A stretch of DNA of 64,000 bases, taken from positions 52,881 to 116,880 of the forward strand of contig NZ_CAJNBK010000022.1 of assembly GCF_905220975.1 (NCBI RefSeq). Reading direction: 5' to 3'. Below are positions 43,631-52,899 of this stretch, in pieces. Source of the DNA: Paraburkholderia haematera. GTDB lineage: Bacteria > Pseudomonadota > Gammaproteobacteria > Burkholderiales > Burkholderiaceae. How positions within the stretch are numbered: position 1 is the stretch's first letter; each line of letters starts with the position of its first letter. Both the position numbers and the translations under genes were made by a program. The notes beneath the pieces are model-generated. The model ran no database searches, was not told the DNA's origin, and saw only the letters and a list, made by a program, of their open reading frames with translations.

Positions 43631-44695
43631 ATGAATTTTCGTAAGTTAGGATTACTATCAACAATTCTTGCGTGCAATGTCACGTTCGCACAGAGTTCGG
43701 TGACCTTATATGGGGTTGTTGATCAAAGCCTTCGGTACACAACGAATTCAGATTCGAAAAATAACGGTGTTGTCCAACTGACAAACGGAGCTATGAATAA
43801 CAGCCGTTGGGGAATGAAAGGTTCCGAGGATCTCGGTAAAAACCTGACAGCGATTTTTCAATTAGAAAATGGATTTGATCCACAAACCGGCCGTATGGAC
43901 AATAGCGGCCGCTTGTTCGGTAGATATGCATATGTCGGGCTACAAAGCGAGCTCGGGACGCTGCAACTGGGACGTCAACCATCCGAGGGCTTCTACTTCT
44001 TTGGGTACCTCGATCCTCTCACGGTTGGAAATTACACAGCCAATCAATGGCCGTACTTTCTGACACAGGGTTGGTTCGACAACGTGGCAAGATATTATGT
44101 TTCGATAGGTAATCTGGAAATCGGCGGAAGCTATGGATTTGGTCAGCAACCTGGACAATTTAGCGCGAATTCGTCTTGGGGGATTCACTCCAAATACACA
44201 GTGTCGGGCCTGACCATCGGAGCTGTATACCAAAACGCTCGCAATGCACAGGCCCGTCCACAGCAAATGTGGGGGCTCGCTGCGACCTACGTAGTGGGAG
44301 CCGCCACGCTGTCGCTGGGATACATTGGTGGCGAAGATAAAAGCGGCGTAGTTGATAGTTTCCTAAACGACCCCAGCAAGAACGTCACACCCGGTTCATT
44401 TTCTAAAGCCCCCCGGAAGGACGCTATCGGGTACACAGGCATTTCTTATCAGTTTTCACCTGCGATCTCCGCAACGGGAGCCTTCTATTATGATAAAGCG
44501 AAGGACGTCAATGGTTATAACGGAAACTCCGGAACGCGTTATACGGCTGTATTACTTGTCGATTATTCACTTTCTAAATCGACGACATTGTATGGCACCG
44601 TGGATTTCAACAAAGTCAGTGGAGGGAATGACGCAGAGCTTCCCGGGAAAAATAATCAAACAGGAGTCGCAATCGGCTTGCAACACCGATTTTAG
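43631..44695 (+). CDS. Gram-negative porin (AT-rich island copy)
   Basis: The ATG follows CAGGAGACAAAA. The 354-residue protein has a signal peptide ending VTFA, a mature start QSSVTLYGVVDQSLRYTTNS, SRWGMKGSEDLGKNLTAIFQ, and a C-terminal Phe (LQHRF). It is in the same family as the four other porins here, but the DNA is much more AT-rich at codon third positions, indicating a different origin. Its position after the permease suggests it admits the same solute across the outer membrane. Confidence 0.92.
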   Translation: MNFRKLGLLSTILACNVTFAQSSVTLYGVVDQSLRYTTNSDSKNNGVVQLTNGAMNNSRWGMKGSEDLGKNLTAIFQLENGFDPQTGRMDNSGRLFGRYAYVGLQSELGTLQLGRQPSEGFYFFGYLDPLTVGNYTANQWPYFLTQGWFDNVARYYVSIGNLEIGGSYGFGQQPGQFSANSSWGIHSKYTVSGLTIGAVYQNARNAQARPQQMWGLAATYVVGAATLSLGYIGGEDKSGVVDSFLNDPSKNVTPGSFSKAPRKDAIGYTGISYQFSPAISATGAFYYDKAKDVNGYNGNSGTRYTAVLLVDYSLSKSTTLYGTVDFNKVSGGNDAELPGKNNQTGVAIGLQHRF

Positions 44696-44839
44696 TCACG
44701 ACGTACAACTCATTTAATTCCGTATACCTGACCAATTTCATCTCGCGCAATTCTATACCGAGTCAGTTTTCTCGCCTTCTGGCGGACAAATTTTCACGCT
44801 TGCGCGAGACGCAATTGAACCTCATCTGGATATTGAAAA

Positions 44840-45661
44840 ATGAACTCAAACCGATTCTTCCTCGTCCTATCCGTTGCTCTTTTGAGCTCAATCCTCGCCT
44901 CTCGAGCTGCTTTCGCAGATCGTCTGGACGACATCAGAAATTCAGGCACCCTCCGTGTCGCAGTCCTTAGTGAAGATATGCCGTTCGGCTTTATTGATTC
45001 AAAATCCAATCGCCTGGTCGGTATGGACATTGATTTCGCGGAGCAAATGGCGGACAAACTCCACGTAAAGTTACAATTCATCCCCACCGACGCACCGAAC
45101 AGAATACCGCTTCTAATTTCTGACAAAGTCGACTTAGTAATCGCGAATTTGACAATCACAGCCGAACGGAAACAGGACATTTCTTTTAGTATCCCGTATT
45201 TTTCGTCCGGGCAGCAATTTCTTGCAAGAAAGGGCGTACTCACCTCCAGATCACAACTAGCGCACATGACCATCGGGACCGACAGCGGAACGACTAATGA
45301 AAGCACCATTCGTCGCGAATTCCCAACGGCATCAATAGCGACATTCAGCAATTTGACGTCTTTGCTTTCGGCTCTCGACTCCGAAAAAGTACAGACAATC
45401 ACATTGGATGGACCTGAACTCGCAAGCTTGATTGATGAGCACAACGACAAAGATAAATATGAAATATCTTCGTTCTCCATTTCAAAAGACTACATCGGAG
45501 TCGGAATTCCGAAAAACGAATGGAGTCTTGTGGATTTTGTGAATGCGTCGTTACTCGACTCTGAAAGAAGTGGGGCCGCGCTTAAAATCTACAACAGATG
45601 GTTTGGTCCAGAGACAAAAACTCCCCTACCTAGAAATTTCGAAATCGGCGATAGGGACTAG
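44840..45661 (+). CDS. Amino-acid-type ABC transporter substrate-binding protein
   Basis: The 273-residue protein has a signal peptide (cleaved near RAAFA) and a type-2 binding fold of the family-3 solute-binding group. Its text includes DDIRNSGTLRVAVLSEDMPF, GFIDSKSNRLVGMDIDFAEQ and a hinge GTDSGTTNESTIRREFPTAS. This family binds amino acids such as glutamine, histidine or cystine. It is AT-rich, like its neighbours. No permease or ATPase is nearby, so it may serve a distant transporter or act as a sensor. The ligand is unknown; a kynurenine-like amino acid is a guess from context. Confidence 0.87.
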   Translation: MNSNRFFLVLSVALLSSILASRAAFADRLDDIRNSGTLRVAVLSEDMPFGFIDSKSNRLVGMDIDFAEQMADKLHVKLQFIPTDAPNRIPLLISDKVDLVIANLTITAERKQDISFSIPYFSSGQQFLARKGVLTSRSQLAHMTIGTDSGTTNESTIRREFPTASIATFSNLTSLLSALDSEKVQTITLDGPELASLIDEHNDKDKYEISSFSISKDYIGVGIPKNEWSLVDFVNASLLDSERSGAALKIYNRWFGPETKTPLPRNFEIGDRD

Positions 45662-45763
45662 AGTGTTATTTTGCCTCCAGAATTAACTCCGTTTTCATAA
45701 ATTCTACCGGTACATTCGTTCGCCGGGAAGTTTCGTCAACAACCATCGTACCTTGGGAATAAA

Positions 45764-46345
45764 ATGAGCACTAACCTTTCGCCGCAACGTCGTTATTCGC
45801 CCCAGCATCAGGCAATGCATTGGATAACTGCACTACTCATGTTTTCCCTGCTTCCCACTGCATGGGTAATCGTCTCGATGAAGGAAGACACACCTGAATT
45901 TTTATTCTGGCTGACAATTCACAAAAGCCTTGGACTGCTAATTCTTTTTATCACGTGTTTCAGACTCATCTGGAGAATCTACGATCGCCCGCCCCATCTC
46001 CCAGCGAGCGTGTCCTTATCAAACAGGTATGTCGCACATATCGCTTCGGGAATACTTTTCGTTGTTATGATTGTGATGCCGGTGACAGGCTACCTTTGGA
46101 CAACTGGCCACGGGTACGACGTTGAGTTGTTCGGAATCTGGACGATGCCTGAATTCGCTTGGAAAAACCGGGCGCTCGGCGATATTTGCGCCGCCATTCA
46201 CAAATTTGGACAGTACGTCGTCTACGTGACTATTGGAATGCATATTCTGGGAGTTGCCTATCATCTAATTTTCAAGAAGGATGGCGTACTGGGAAGGATG
46301 CTCCCCCTCCATGCAACGGAACCCGAGGATGGGCAGTTGCCCTGA
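45764..46345 (+). CDS. Cytochrome b561
   Basis: The 193-residue protein has four membrane helices and the bacterial b561 pattern. His pairs for two b haems are visible: H15/H19 in SPQHQAMHWITALLMF, IHKSLGLLILF, VAHIASGILFVVMIVMPVTG, and the final helix IGMHILGVAYHLIF. The family moves electrons from quinol to a periplasmic acceptor. Neighbouring genes do not show a partner. It is the last of the plus-strand group that starts with kynureninase. Confidence 0.9.
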   Translation: MSTNLSPQRRYSPQHQAMHWITALLMFSLLPTAWVIVSMKEDTPEFLFWLTIHKSLGLLILFITCFRLIWRIYDRPPHLPASVSLSNRYVAHIASGILFVVMIVMPVTGYLWTTGHGYDVELFGIWTMPEFAWKNRALGDICAAIHKFGQYVVYVTIGMHILGVAYHLIFKKDGVLGRMLPLHATEPEDGQLP

Positions 46346-46796
46346 TCCGATCCAAGATTCCGAAATCGGGCAAATCTGCTTCCCGCACGAAGTACGATCC
46401 TGCATAAAAGTCGCATCGGGTCTTCAAGGCAATTGAATCTTGCCTGATCTGGTATGCCCACAGCTTCCGATTGGTTGTGGGTCTGCCCCCCCTCGAGCGA
46501 CTGGCGCTGCATTTGATGGACGCGCCGGAGCATGCGTGCCTTTTTCCTATCTCCGGTGTCTGATGTCTTGGATCCGACGTCTCCTCGTTCAAGCGGAACG
46601 CGACACATGCGTGCCCCAAATTGATAGCTGTCTTCAGGCAATGTTCCAGCACCCAGTTCGTATCCACGAGAATGCAGTCTTCGGGGTTGGCCGTTCGACC
46701 GCGACGTTCATCCTCGACTTAACAACAGCAACACGACGTGCCTACAACCCTGTCGCCACATTCACCGACGCAGGTCCACAACCCACGCCAAGCCGT
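46346..46796. other. Intergenic region with no recognisable gene (451 bp)
   Basis: Lies between cytochrome b561 and the 3' end of the broken LysR gene. Two overlapping minus-strand frames (46261-46667) and one plus-strand frame (46440-46883) are open, but none has a domain I recognise. Possibly decayed coding sequence. Confidence 0.5.
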
Positions 46797-47711
46797 TCAC
46801 GGCGGAAGCAAACCCAAAATCGAATCCGACATCCATTGGGCTGTCGGTCCAATGGCGGTATCACGCAGGTGTATCAAGAATAGAGGCATATTGGCGCTTC
46901 GCGGATCAATCTCGTAGAGATTGAGTTTGACAAGTGGTCCGGAAGCAAGGTCATCTGCTACGAGTTCGCGAGGCATAAATCCCCAGCCCAATCCAGCTCG
47001 AAGCATCGCATGCTTCGAGCTGAAGTCTGTCGTCGATATCTGATTCGTCGAAAGAACAAAAAATGTACGCCTGCTCGACATATCGGTGAGATCGGTCAGA
47101 ACGATCTGCGCCCAGTCCCTTAACACGTCGCGTGTCACCGCTCCGCGCCGCACGCACACGCTTTGTGGGGTGGACACGGGGATCAGTTCAACTGAAAAGA
47201 TCATCTGAGCAACGAACTCCGGCGCAATATCTGGCAACGAACCTTGAACGCCAAGTTGGTACCGGCCACCGGTGAGCATCTCCGCCCCCCATCAGGTCCG
47301 TCTTCAAGCGCAGGGACACCGTCGGAAACGTTCGTCGATACTCAATTACCAACTTCACTATACAAGCCATAGGAAACATCGCATCCAACACCAATGACAC
47401 CTCCGGCTCGAGTCCCTGTGACAGGTGCGGGCGCGCGACTTAAGCCGGTCAGCGCGATCGACGATCGTACAGGTATCGTCTAGCAATGCGTTGATATGCA
47501 TCGTGAGTGTTGGTTTCCATTCGCCCCGATCGAATAACTTGACGCCCAGCCCTTCTTCGAGGTTAGCAATCGAATTGCTAACCGCAGATTGCGCACGTCG
47601 CAAATGTCTACCTGCTTTGGAAAAGCTACCTTGGTCTGCGATCGCGAGAAACGTGCGTAACTGGTCGAGGCTTACCTTATCGATCATGATCGTCAAATTC
47701 GATGAATTCAA
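46797..47711 (-). pseudogene. LysR-type regulator broken by two compensating frameshifts
   Basis: The N-terminal part (47711 to ~47420) reads DKVSLDQLRTFLAIADQGSF, then GRHLRRAQSAVSNSIANLEE. Similarity then switches to another frame (VSLVLDAMFPMACIVKLVIE, to ~47290). It returns to the first frame as MLTGGRYQLGVQGSLPDIAP and continues to 46797. The G-run at about 47284-47290 is a likely slippage point. The reconstructed ~300-residue protein resembles the intact LysR at 50479 (both have the V-x-D-x-MFP-A motif), so they are paralogues. Sequencing error would need two separate indels and seems less likely. Confidence 0.85.
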
Positions 47712-47783
47712 TCAGAATTTGATCTCTTTTTAACCGTCGCCCGTCACTTCATAGTAGACACGAAAAGATAAATCTCACCTCGC

Positions 47784-47809
47784 CTCCCGAAACTGATACG
47801 GGAGTTTTT
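47784..47809 (+). terminator. Weak terminator-like hairpin
   Basis: CTCCCG (47784-47789) pairs with CGGGAG (47799-47804) and is followed by TTTTT (47805-47809). There is no plus-strand gene directly upstream, so it could also be a 5' attenuator-like structure for the small gene at 47882, 73 bp later. The stem is only 6 bp. Confidence 0.35.
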
Positions 47810-47881
47810 AAATGCAAAATGTTGTAAATATACAGTATCAAATTTCAATAATCTTTGTTTATATTTGACATCTAATTTTCG

Positions 47882-48130
47882 ATGAAATCAAACAAAGTCA
47901 ATACCACTCCAGTGATTTTTATCACGTTGTTCGTCACATCTGTCGCGAGCGCCCAACAAAGCGATTCGCGCTCCGATATACTCAAACAAGTACAGAGATC
48001 GACTCAGGCGACAGAGGGCCACAAAGACAACGACGACCAATCAAATCATGTCCGGCATCCGAAAACAGCAGACGATATTAACAATCCTAAGTTATCTAAG
48101 GAAACGCTTAGTCTTTACCACGGTCATTAA
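47882..48130 (+). CDS. Small secreted, hydrophilic protein
   Basis: The 82-residue product has a signal peptide (MKSNKVNTTPVIFITLFVTS, cleaved near ASAQ) and a highly charged, Asp/Lys/His-rich mature part (STQATEGHKDNDDQSNHVRH) that looks unstructured. No Shine-Dalgarno motif is obvious. I recognise no family. Its AT-rich composition matches the island. Confidence 0.5.
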   Translation: MKSNKVNTTPVIFITLFVTSVASAQQSDSRSDILKQVQRSTQATEGHKDNDDQSNHVRHPKTADDINNPKLSKETLSLYHGH

Positions 48131-48544
48131 TAGCATTCCCAATTAAACATTTCGTACAGCGGCCTGTCAGATTTAATCCGCAGGCTGACCGCTATTGCGA
48201 TCTTCCCGAGCCAAAAAATTAATTTCCTTGCAGTTTCTGTGCCTTTCATTCCAACATATATAAGTGCACCCATTCACTTATGTCGTCATCTTGTTGCAGG
48301 AAATGCCGCGTCGACGAGACATTGAAAGAATTTTGGAGAAAAATCACCTCCAACGCGCCCCCTCCCTCCGAGGGACCAGGCCAGACCGGAGTTCGTTGCT
48401 CCGGCCAAATCGATCCCGCGTCGATTCAAATCCTGGGAAGTTACGCCTGATCTCATTTTGATAAATGGCCTCGACCGAACGCAAGCACCGGGTTTCCACA
48501 CCATGGCACTTTCCTGCGCACTACGCGAGGCCGGAACTCCGACA
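48131..48544. other. Intergenic region (414 bp), no gene seen
   Basis: Between the small secreted protein and the 3' end of the LysR gene at 48545. A minus-strand frame at 48286-48558 lacks a start signal and any domain. Confidence 0.5.
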
Positions 48545-49471
48545 TCAGTGAATACCATAACTACTTGAGAGAGCCAGCGGTAGCTCCGCTATGAGAAAGT
48601 CAATGAACCGGCGAACCGCCGGCGCAACGCCCCTGCGTGATGGCGTTATAACGGAGACCACGGCCGGCCGACCGCCATATTCCGGCAGGAGCCGCTCAAG
48701 CCGGCCCGCTGCGATATCTTCCTTAACGAAGTATTCAGGAAGTGCTGCCATACCGACCCCATCGATCGCCGCCTGACGAATGGTGACCATGTCATTTGAC
48801 CGCAAACGTGCCTGGAATTGCACTCGTTCGTACGGTGCGTCTCCCTGCCGCAGGTCCCAGGTAGACACGGTCCCGGTCTCGCGATGATCTAGACCCGGAA
48901 TCTTCCTAAGATCGGATATCTGATTCGGACGTTCTATTGCATCGAGAAATGACGGACTTGCTACGACGACAAGTTGGACGCTGCACAGGTCACGCTGGAT
49001 CAGCGTAGAGTCTTCGAGAACTTGCTCATGCAAACGTAATACAAGATCGAAGCGTTCTTCGATGAGATCCACGGCCCGGTTTGTAACATGCTCGATAACG
49101 TTGATCTTCGGATGTATCGACATGAAACGTGGCAACAGTTTCGCTACAACGACCTGTCCCAGCACTGTAGGACAACTGAACCGAAAATTTCCCGCGGGTT
49201 CGCTTGCACGCTGCTGCATGGCGACTTCCGCATGCTCCGCGGCCGCGACCACATCCAGGCAATGGCGATAGAACGCCTCGCCGGCATCCGTAGCGATGAA
49301 GCTTCTTGACGTTCGCTGTATGAGTCGCACCCCTAAATTCTCCTCGAGGTCGATCAAACGACGACTGATGCTCGATTTCGGTTGATTCAAAACTTGGCTT
49401 GCCGCAGTGATACCACCGCAGTTGACCAACTGCACAAATAAATTAAAGTCGTTAAAGTCTAACATCGGCAT
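48545..49471 (-). CDS. LysR-type transcriptional regulator
   Basis: The 308-residue protein has a LysR helix-turn-helix (DFNLFVQLVNCGGITAASQV, then NQPKSSISRRLIDLEE) and a complete effector domain (GNFRFSCPTVLGQVVVAKLL; DMVTIRQAAIDGVGMAALPE). It resembles the single-wing PecT/CrgA-type group. It is divergent from the FMN reductase at 49827; the 355-bp gap holds two palindromes. That reductase is therefore the likely target. Confidence 0.92.
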   Translation of the reverse strand: MPMLDFNDFNLFVQLVNCGGITAASQVLNQPKSSISRRLIDLEENLGVRLIQRTSRSFIATDAGEAFYRHCLDVVAAAEHAEVAMQQRASEPAGNFRFSCPTVLGQVVVAKLLPRFMSIHPKINVIEHVTNRAVDLIEERFDLVLRLHEQVLEDSTLIQRDLCSVQLVVVASPSFLDAIERPNQISDLRKIPGLDHRETGTVSTWDLRQGDAPYERVQFQARLRSNDMVTIRQAAIDGVGMAALPEYFVKEDIAAGRLERLLPEYGGRPAVVSVITPSRRGVAPAVRRFIDFLIAELPLALSSSYGIH

Positions 49472-49552
49472 ACGCTGACCCCAGCGTCCCGTTGGTGGAA
49501 TGATCCTTCCATATTACCGGCTTTTTGAGGCCCACGTAATCGCGTAAGTTTC

Positions 49553-49570
49553 GTTCTTGTAGTCAAGAAC
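49553..49570. promoter_or_regulatory. Inverted repeat, possible operator
   Basis: GTTCTTG-TAGT-CAAGAAC: perfect 7-bp arms with a 4-bp centre, 82 bp upstream of the LysR start. It has the length expected of a regulator site, but could also fold as a hairpin near the 5' end of the LysR transcript. Confidence 0.5.
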
Positions 49571-49580
49571 GCATTTGCAT

Positions 49581-49598
49581 AAATTTTCTAGAAAATTT
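49581..49598. promoter_or_regulatory. Perfect 18-bp palindrome, possible operator
   Basis: AAATTTTCTAGAAAATTT is fully self-complementary and lies between the divergent LysR and FMN reductase genes, 10 bp from another inverted repeat. A T-N-A type site inside it fits LysR binding. Confidence 0.5.
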
Positions 49599-49826
49599 GC
49601 TCGAAGAGACTACGGAAGTGAAATTTTAGCCGGCAGAGTGATGAAACGACAGCTGAAAATTTTCGCCTCCCTAGACGAGGTCTAGCGTGTTTGGACCGGG
49701 CGTGTCGTGTGCTTCATTGACCTCGATCACGGCCGCACTCTGGCAATCACATATTAACGGTCCGTGTTTGGCGTTCCCGTCATTGTTTTTCCGACGATCA
49801 ACCAACTCTTCTCCCTGGACAACTCT

Positions 49827-50390
49827 ATGTCAACGCCTAAAAAAGTCGCCACGCTCGTCGGTAGCGTACGCAAAGCATCTTTAAGTAAGAAGCTGGCCCT
49901 TCACCTCCAGTCACTTGCACCATGCGGACTGCAACTGGAGATCGTGGACCTGGGCAATCTTCCGTTGTTCAACCCGGACGAAGAAGCTGCGCCCCCGTCT
50001 CAATGGGTGTCATTCCGGGAGCAGGTTTCGCGGTCCGACGCAGTTCTTTTCATCACCCCAGAATACAACCGGTCAATTCCCGCAGCACTAAAAAACGCCA
50101 TTGATATTGGGTCACGTCCCTACGGGCAGAGTGTATGGAATGCGAAGCCTGGCGCGATTATTTCGCTTTCTCCCGGTGCCCTAGGCGCATTCGGCGCCAA
50201 TCATCACTTGCGCCAATCACTAGTATTTCTAAATGTCCCAACGTTGCAGCAGCCAGAGGCATATATCGGAAATGCTGAGAAACTGTTCGACGACAGCGGA
50301 TCCCTTGTACCAGCAACCCAAGACTTCGCGATCACCTACCTTCGTGTTTTCGAACAATGGATCAATTCGAACATCACGCTTCCAGAGTGA
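49827..50390 (+). CDS. NADPH-dependent FMN reductase
   Basis: The ATG at 49827 starts the family sequence (KKVATLVGSVRKASLSKKLA); the longer frame from 49764 does not add homology. The 187-residue flavodoxin-like protein has the FMN-binding motif GSVRKASLS (residues ~13-21) and FITPEYNRSIPAALKNAIDI, both standard for this family (ChrR/azoreductase-like). It reduces FMN or quinones with NAD(P)H. The remnant of an FMN-dependent monooxygenase at 52573 would have needed such a partner, so the two may have worked together. Confidence 0.9.
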   Translation: MSTPKKVATLVGSVRKASLSKKLALHLQSLAPCGLQLEIVDLGNLPLFNPDEEAAPPSQWVSFREQVSRSDAVLFITPEYNRSIPAALKNAIDIGSRPYGQSVWNAKPGAIISLSPGALGAFGANHHLRQSLVFLNVPTLQQPEAYIGNAEKLFDDSGSLVPATQDFAITYLRVFEQWINSNITLPE

Positions 50391-50478
50391 ATTTGGTTAA
50401 ATTAGCCGCAGACATCCTAATGCCGTGCCGCTGTCGGTAAAGGTTGAATAACCAAGCCCGGTTTCGCGAAAAATTGCC

Positions 50479-51369
50479 ATGAAGCATGAAACTGCAAACT
50501 CCCAGCACCTTAAAGTTTTCACAACGGTGGTCGAGACGGGCAGCTTTTCGCGGGCCGCGACTCAGCTAGACTGCACTCAATCCGTTGTCAGCTACACGAT
50601 AGCAAGCCTCGAGTCGTATCTAGGGGTATCGCTGTTCGAGCGGACTCGTAGACGACCTGTCCTGACCCAGGTCGGGCGAGCAATTCTCGCTGAAGCTCGC
50701 AACATCGAAATGAAAATGCTGGACCTAAGAGCGCGGACGTCAGAATTCAAGCTCGGCGTAGAAACCGAGCTCTCTGTCGTAGTGGATGTAATGTTCCCAT
50801 CAGCGCACCTGACGGATGTTCTCGTGCGATTCGCTCGTAGTTTCCCGAATGTTGCGCTCAACATCCGCATTGAAGCACTTGGCGGCGTTTTGCAAATGAT
50901 TCTGGACAAGAGCTGTGAGATTGGGGTTTCGGGTGTGATTCACCCATGGCCAGACACCGTGGAAGTCGCCATACTTGGATCTGCGGAACTCGTACCCGTG
51001 GCTAGTCCACGACATCCCCTCGCGAACGTTACTGGCACCGTGTCTATGTCGGAACTTCGAAACCATACTCAATTGGTGTTGTCGGACCGCTGCGCTATAA
51101 CTAAGAATCAAGATTTTGGCGTCTACGCTACGCATACATGGCGAATTGCCGATCTGACCACTAAGCATGATCTACTACGGACAGGCTTTGGATGGGGCAC
51201 GATGCCTAGAGATAAAGTCAGCAAGGATCTAGAGACGGGGGCACTTGTTATCTTGAATTTGGGAAGCATGAGATCAATCTCATACGCCCTTCACATGGTG
51301 ACTCGTATCGAGGAAGCACATGGCCCAGCGGCGGACTGGCTGGCCAAAGAACTGGCAATTCCAGAATAA
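50479..51369 (+). CDS. LysR-type transcriptional regulator
   Basis: The 296-residue protein has a LysR helix-turn-helix (HLKVFTTVVETGSFSRAATQ, then CTQSVVSYTIASLES) and a complete effector domain (VVVDVMFPSAHLTDVLVRFA; HDLLRTGFGWGTMPRDKVSK). It lies 88 bp after the FMN reductase on the same strand, so the two may be co-transcribed. It is a paralogue of the broken LysR at 46797. Confidence 0.92.
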   Translation: MKHETANSQHLKVFTTVVETGSFSRAATQLDCTQSVVSYTIASLESYLGVSLFERTRRRPVLTQVGRAILAEARNIEMKMLDLRARTSEFKLGVETELSVVVDVMFPSAHLTDVLVRFARSFPNVALNIRIEALGGVLQMILDKSCEIGVSGVIHPWPDTVEVAILGSAELVPVASPRHPLANVTGTVSMSELRNHTQLVLSDRCAITKNQDFGVYATHTWRIADLTTKHDLLRTGFGWGTMPRDKVSKDLETGALVILNLGSMRSISYALHMVTRIEEAHGPAADWLAKELAIPE

Positions 51370-51932
51370 ACAAGTGGAACTCGCGATCAAAATCGCCATC
51401 TCATCTGCAGCGTGAGCGGCACCTCAGGTCAATTTACATGCGCCCCTGTCGACTGGAGTCTTCGCAGATTTTTCGTTGACCAATGCGGCGAGATGCCGAA
51501 TATCCACGAAAACGGAAGTTCGATATGGTCCTTGAAGCAACCCTCCTCTTTCATTCGATAACTGACTTCTGCGAGATGCGTCAGAAACCCGTCCAAAGTG
51601 CCATGTCTTGTGCGGATGTGGCTCCGTCTGTGCCTCAAGCACCGTCGACCATTATGACCCGTAGTACGGCATGCATTTTTTCCCGTTCACGCGCAGTGCA
51701 CGACGTCTCACACGTCAGAGGTTTTTGCATTTCTCTCACGCGTGCACTGTGATCGAATAGACATACGGCACCACTCCGCATGTAGAGCCACATTGAGGTC
51801 GCGAAGCATCGTCCAACGGAAGCATCCGTGCTGAAATTGCCCGGTTACACCAAAAATCTGAACAGCGGCATCTCAAGAAAATCGCTCAACAGGTCCCATA
51901 TAAGGCCCGATTGTCGATCGCGGATTGGCAAC
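51370..51932. other. Intergenic region (563 bp), possible decayed gene
   Basis: Between convergent genes. Two minus-strand frames at 51424-51642 overlap and share protein-like text (e.g. THLAEVSYRMKEEGCFKDHI), suggesting a decayed coding sequence at the end of the catabolic operon. I could not assign a family. Confidence 0.45.
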
Positions 51933-52214
51933 CTACTTCGAACCCCAGCGTTCCAATGTCATTACCTTGAAAAGCCCCGATTCGACGAACGGTGATGCGT
52001 CGATCCAGGCACGCGCCACCGCCAAACCTTCAGCCTCGACGACAAGACACGTTCCGATGGGCGCCCCATCCACCGAGTAAAGTGCACCACCATGAATCAT
52101 GCGACTGTCTGCAGGTCGCAAATTGTATTCCCGTTGGGCAACGGCCTTACCGTCACGAAGTTTTCCCGAGTCCGCATGATCGATACCGCGGAAAATGAAT
52201 AACTGCTTTTCCAT
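51933..52214 (-). CDS. YciI-like protein, copy 1
   Basis: The ATG at 52212-52214 has an AGGAG site. The 93-residue protein begins MEKQLFIFRGIDHADSGKLR and has the YciI ferredoxin-like fold with the motif MIHGGALYSVDGAPIGTCLV. YciI relatives include the dehydrochlorinase TftG and are similar in fold to muconolactone isomerase; most have no known reaction. It is most similar to the copy at 56332 (same FRGIDH start). It closes the minus-strand operon after the broken monooxygenase. Confidence 0.85.
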   Translation of the reverse strand: MEKQLFIFRGIDHADSGKLRDGKAVAQREYNLRPADSRMIHGGALYSVDGAPIGTCLVVEAEGLAVARAWIDASPFVESGLFKVMTLERWGSK

Positions 52215-52572
52215 TGACTTTACTCTCCTTTTCAAGCGGCTTCTTGCACGTTCGCGTTTGTGTAATTGCTGTTCGGACAAAGCTCGATACTACAAGCGGT
52301 GCGACTCGACAAAGTCCCATGCGTCGAACGCATCGTTCGCGCTCATGGAGCACAGGCTCACGGTGATGAGGAAGTCGTACGTCCGGACAAGCAACTGGGC
52401 ATGGCAAGATGAATCATGGCACCGTTGATCTCGACACTCTTCGGGATACCGTACAACCTAGGGGAAGACGATGTCGGCAGCTGGTCAGTGCGAAAAACGG
52501 ATAATTGTTGAAACAAAATTAGGGACAACCACAACGGCCGACGCAATGCAAAAGAACCTCCAACAGCGTAAG
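52215..52572. other. Intergenic stretch (358 bp) inside the catabolic operon
   Basis: Between the YciI copy 1 start and the monooxygenase remnant. It probably contains more of the decayed monooxygenase gene, but no reading frame could be tied to the family. Confidence 0.45.
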
Positions 52573-52881
52573 TCAACAACCGAGTTCAATGGCGGCAGCG
52601 CCGGCAACGCCGTGCTTCTTCGCTTCAGCCTAGATGCAGTCGTTGGTCGAACGGAAGCTGTTTTTGCCGAGATCGCCGAGGTCCGGGAACGGTTCGTCAA
52701 GCGGGTATTGCGTGAAGTCGTGGTGCTCGAAGAAAAGGCCCAGATAAGCGAGCGCCTCCTCTACCGAGATCAGGTTCGCCAGCTTTACATGGATGTGCCT
52801 TGTCTTAAGGCGTGCGCGGAGCGCATTCACGTCGATAAATCGCTGTGTATCCTCGAATGATGCCTGAATGGCGAGCTTCAC
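52573..52881 (-). pseudogene. Remnant of an FMN-dependent LLM-class monooxygenase (NtaA/SnaA type)
   Basis: The frame after the amidase stop reads FIDVNALRARLKTRHIHVKL, SVEEALAYLGLFFEHHDFTQ and YPLDEPFPDLGDLGKNSFRS. The pattern E-A-LAYL-G-x(3)H-D-F-x-x-YPLD-x-P-x-P-DL is typical of the C-terminal third of the nitrilotriacetate monooxygenase family. A TAG at 52630-52632 interrupts it and 18 further codons follow. Less than a quarter of a ~440-residue protein is left. Such enzymes need reduced FMN from a separate reductase, and one is at 49827. Confidence 0.6.
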
Positions 52882-52899
52882 CGCTCGCCGCTATCCGCA

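Larger units (their letters stand above)
49472..49826. other. Divergent regulatory region between LysR and FMN reductase
   Basis: This 355-bp AT-rich gap separates two divergent genes. It holds the inverted repeat at 49553-49570 and the palindrome at 49581-49598, 10 bp apart, on the LysR side. Open frames inside the gap have no domain. Confidence 0.6.
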
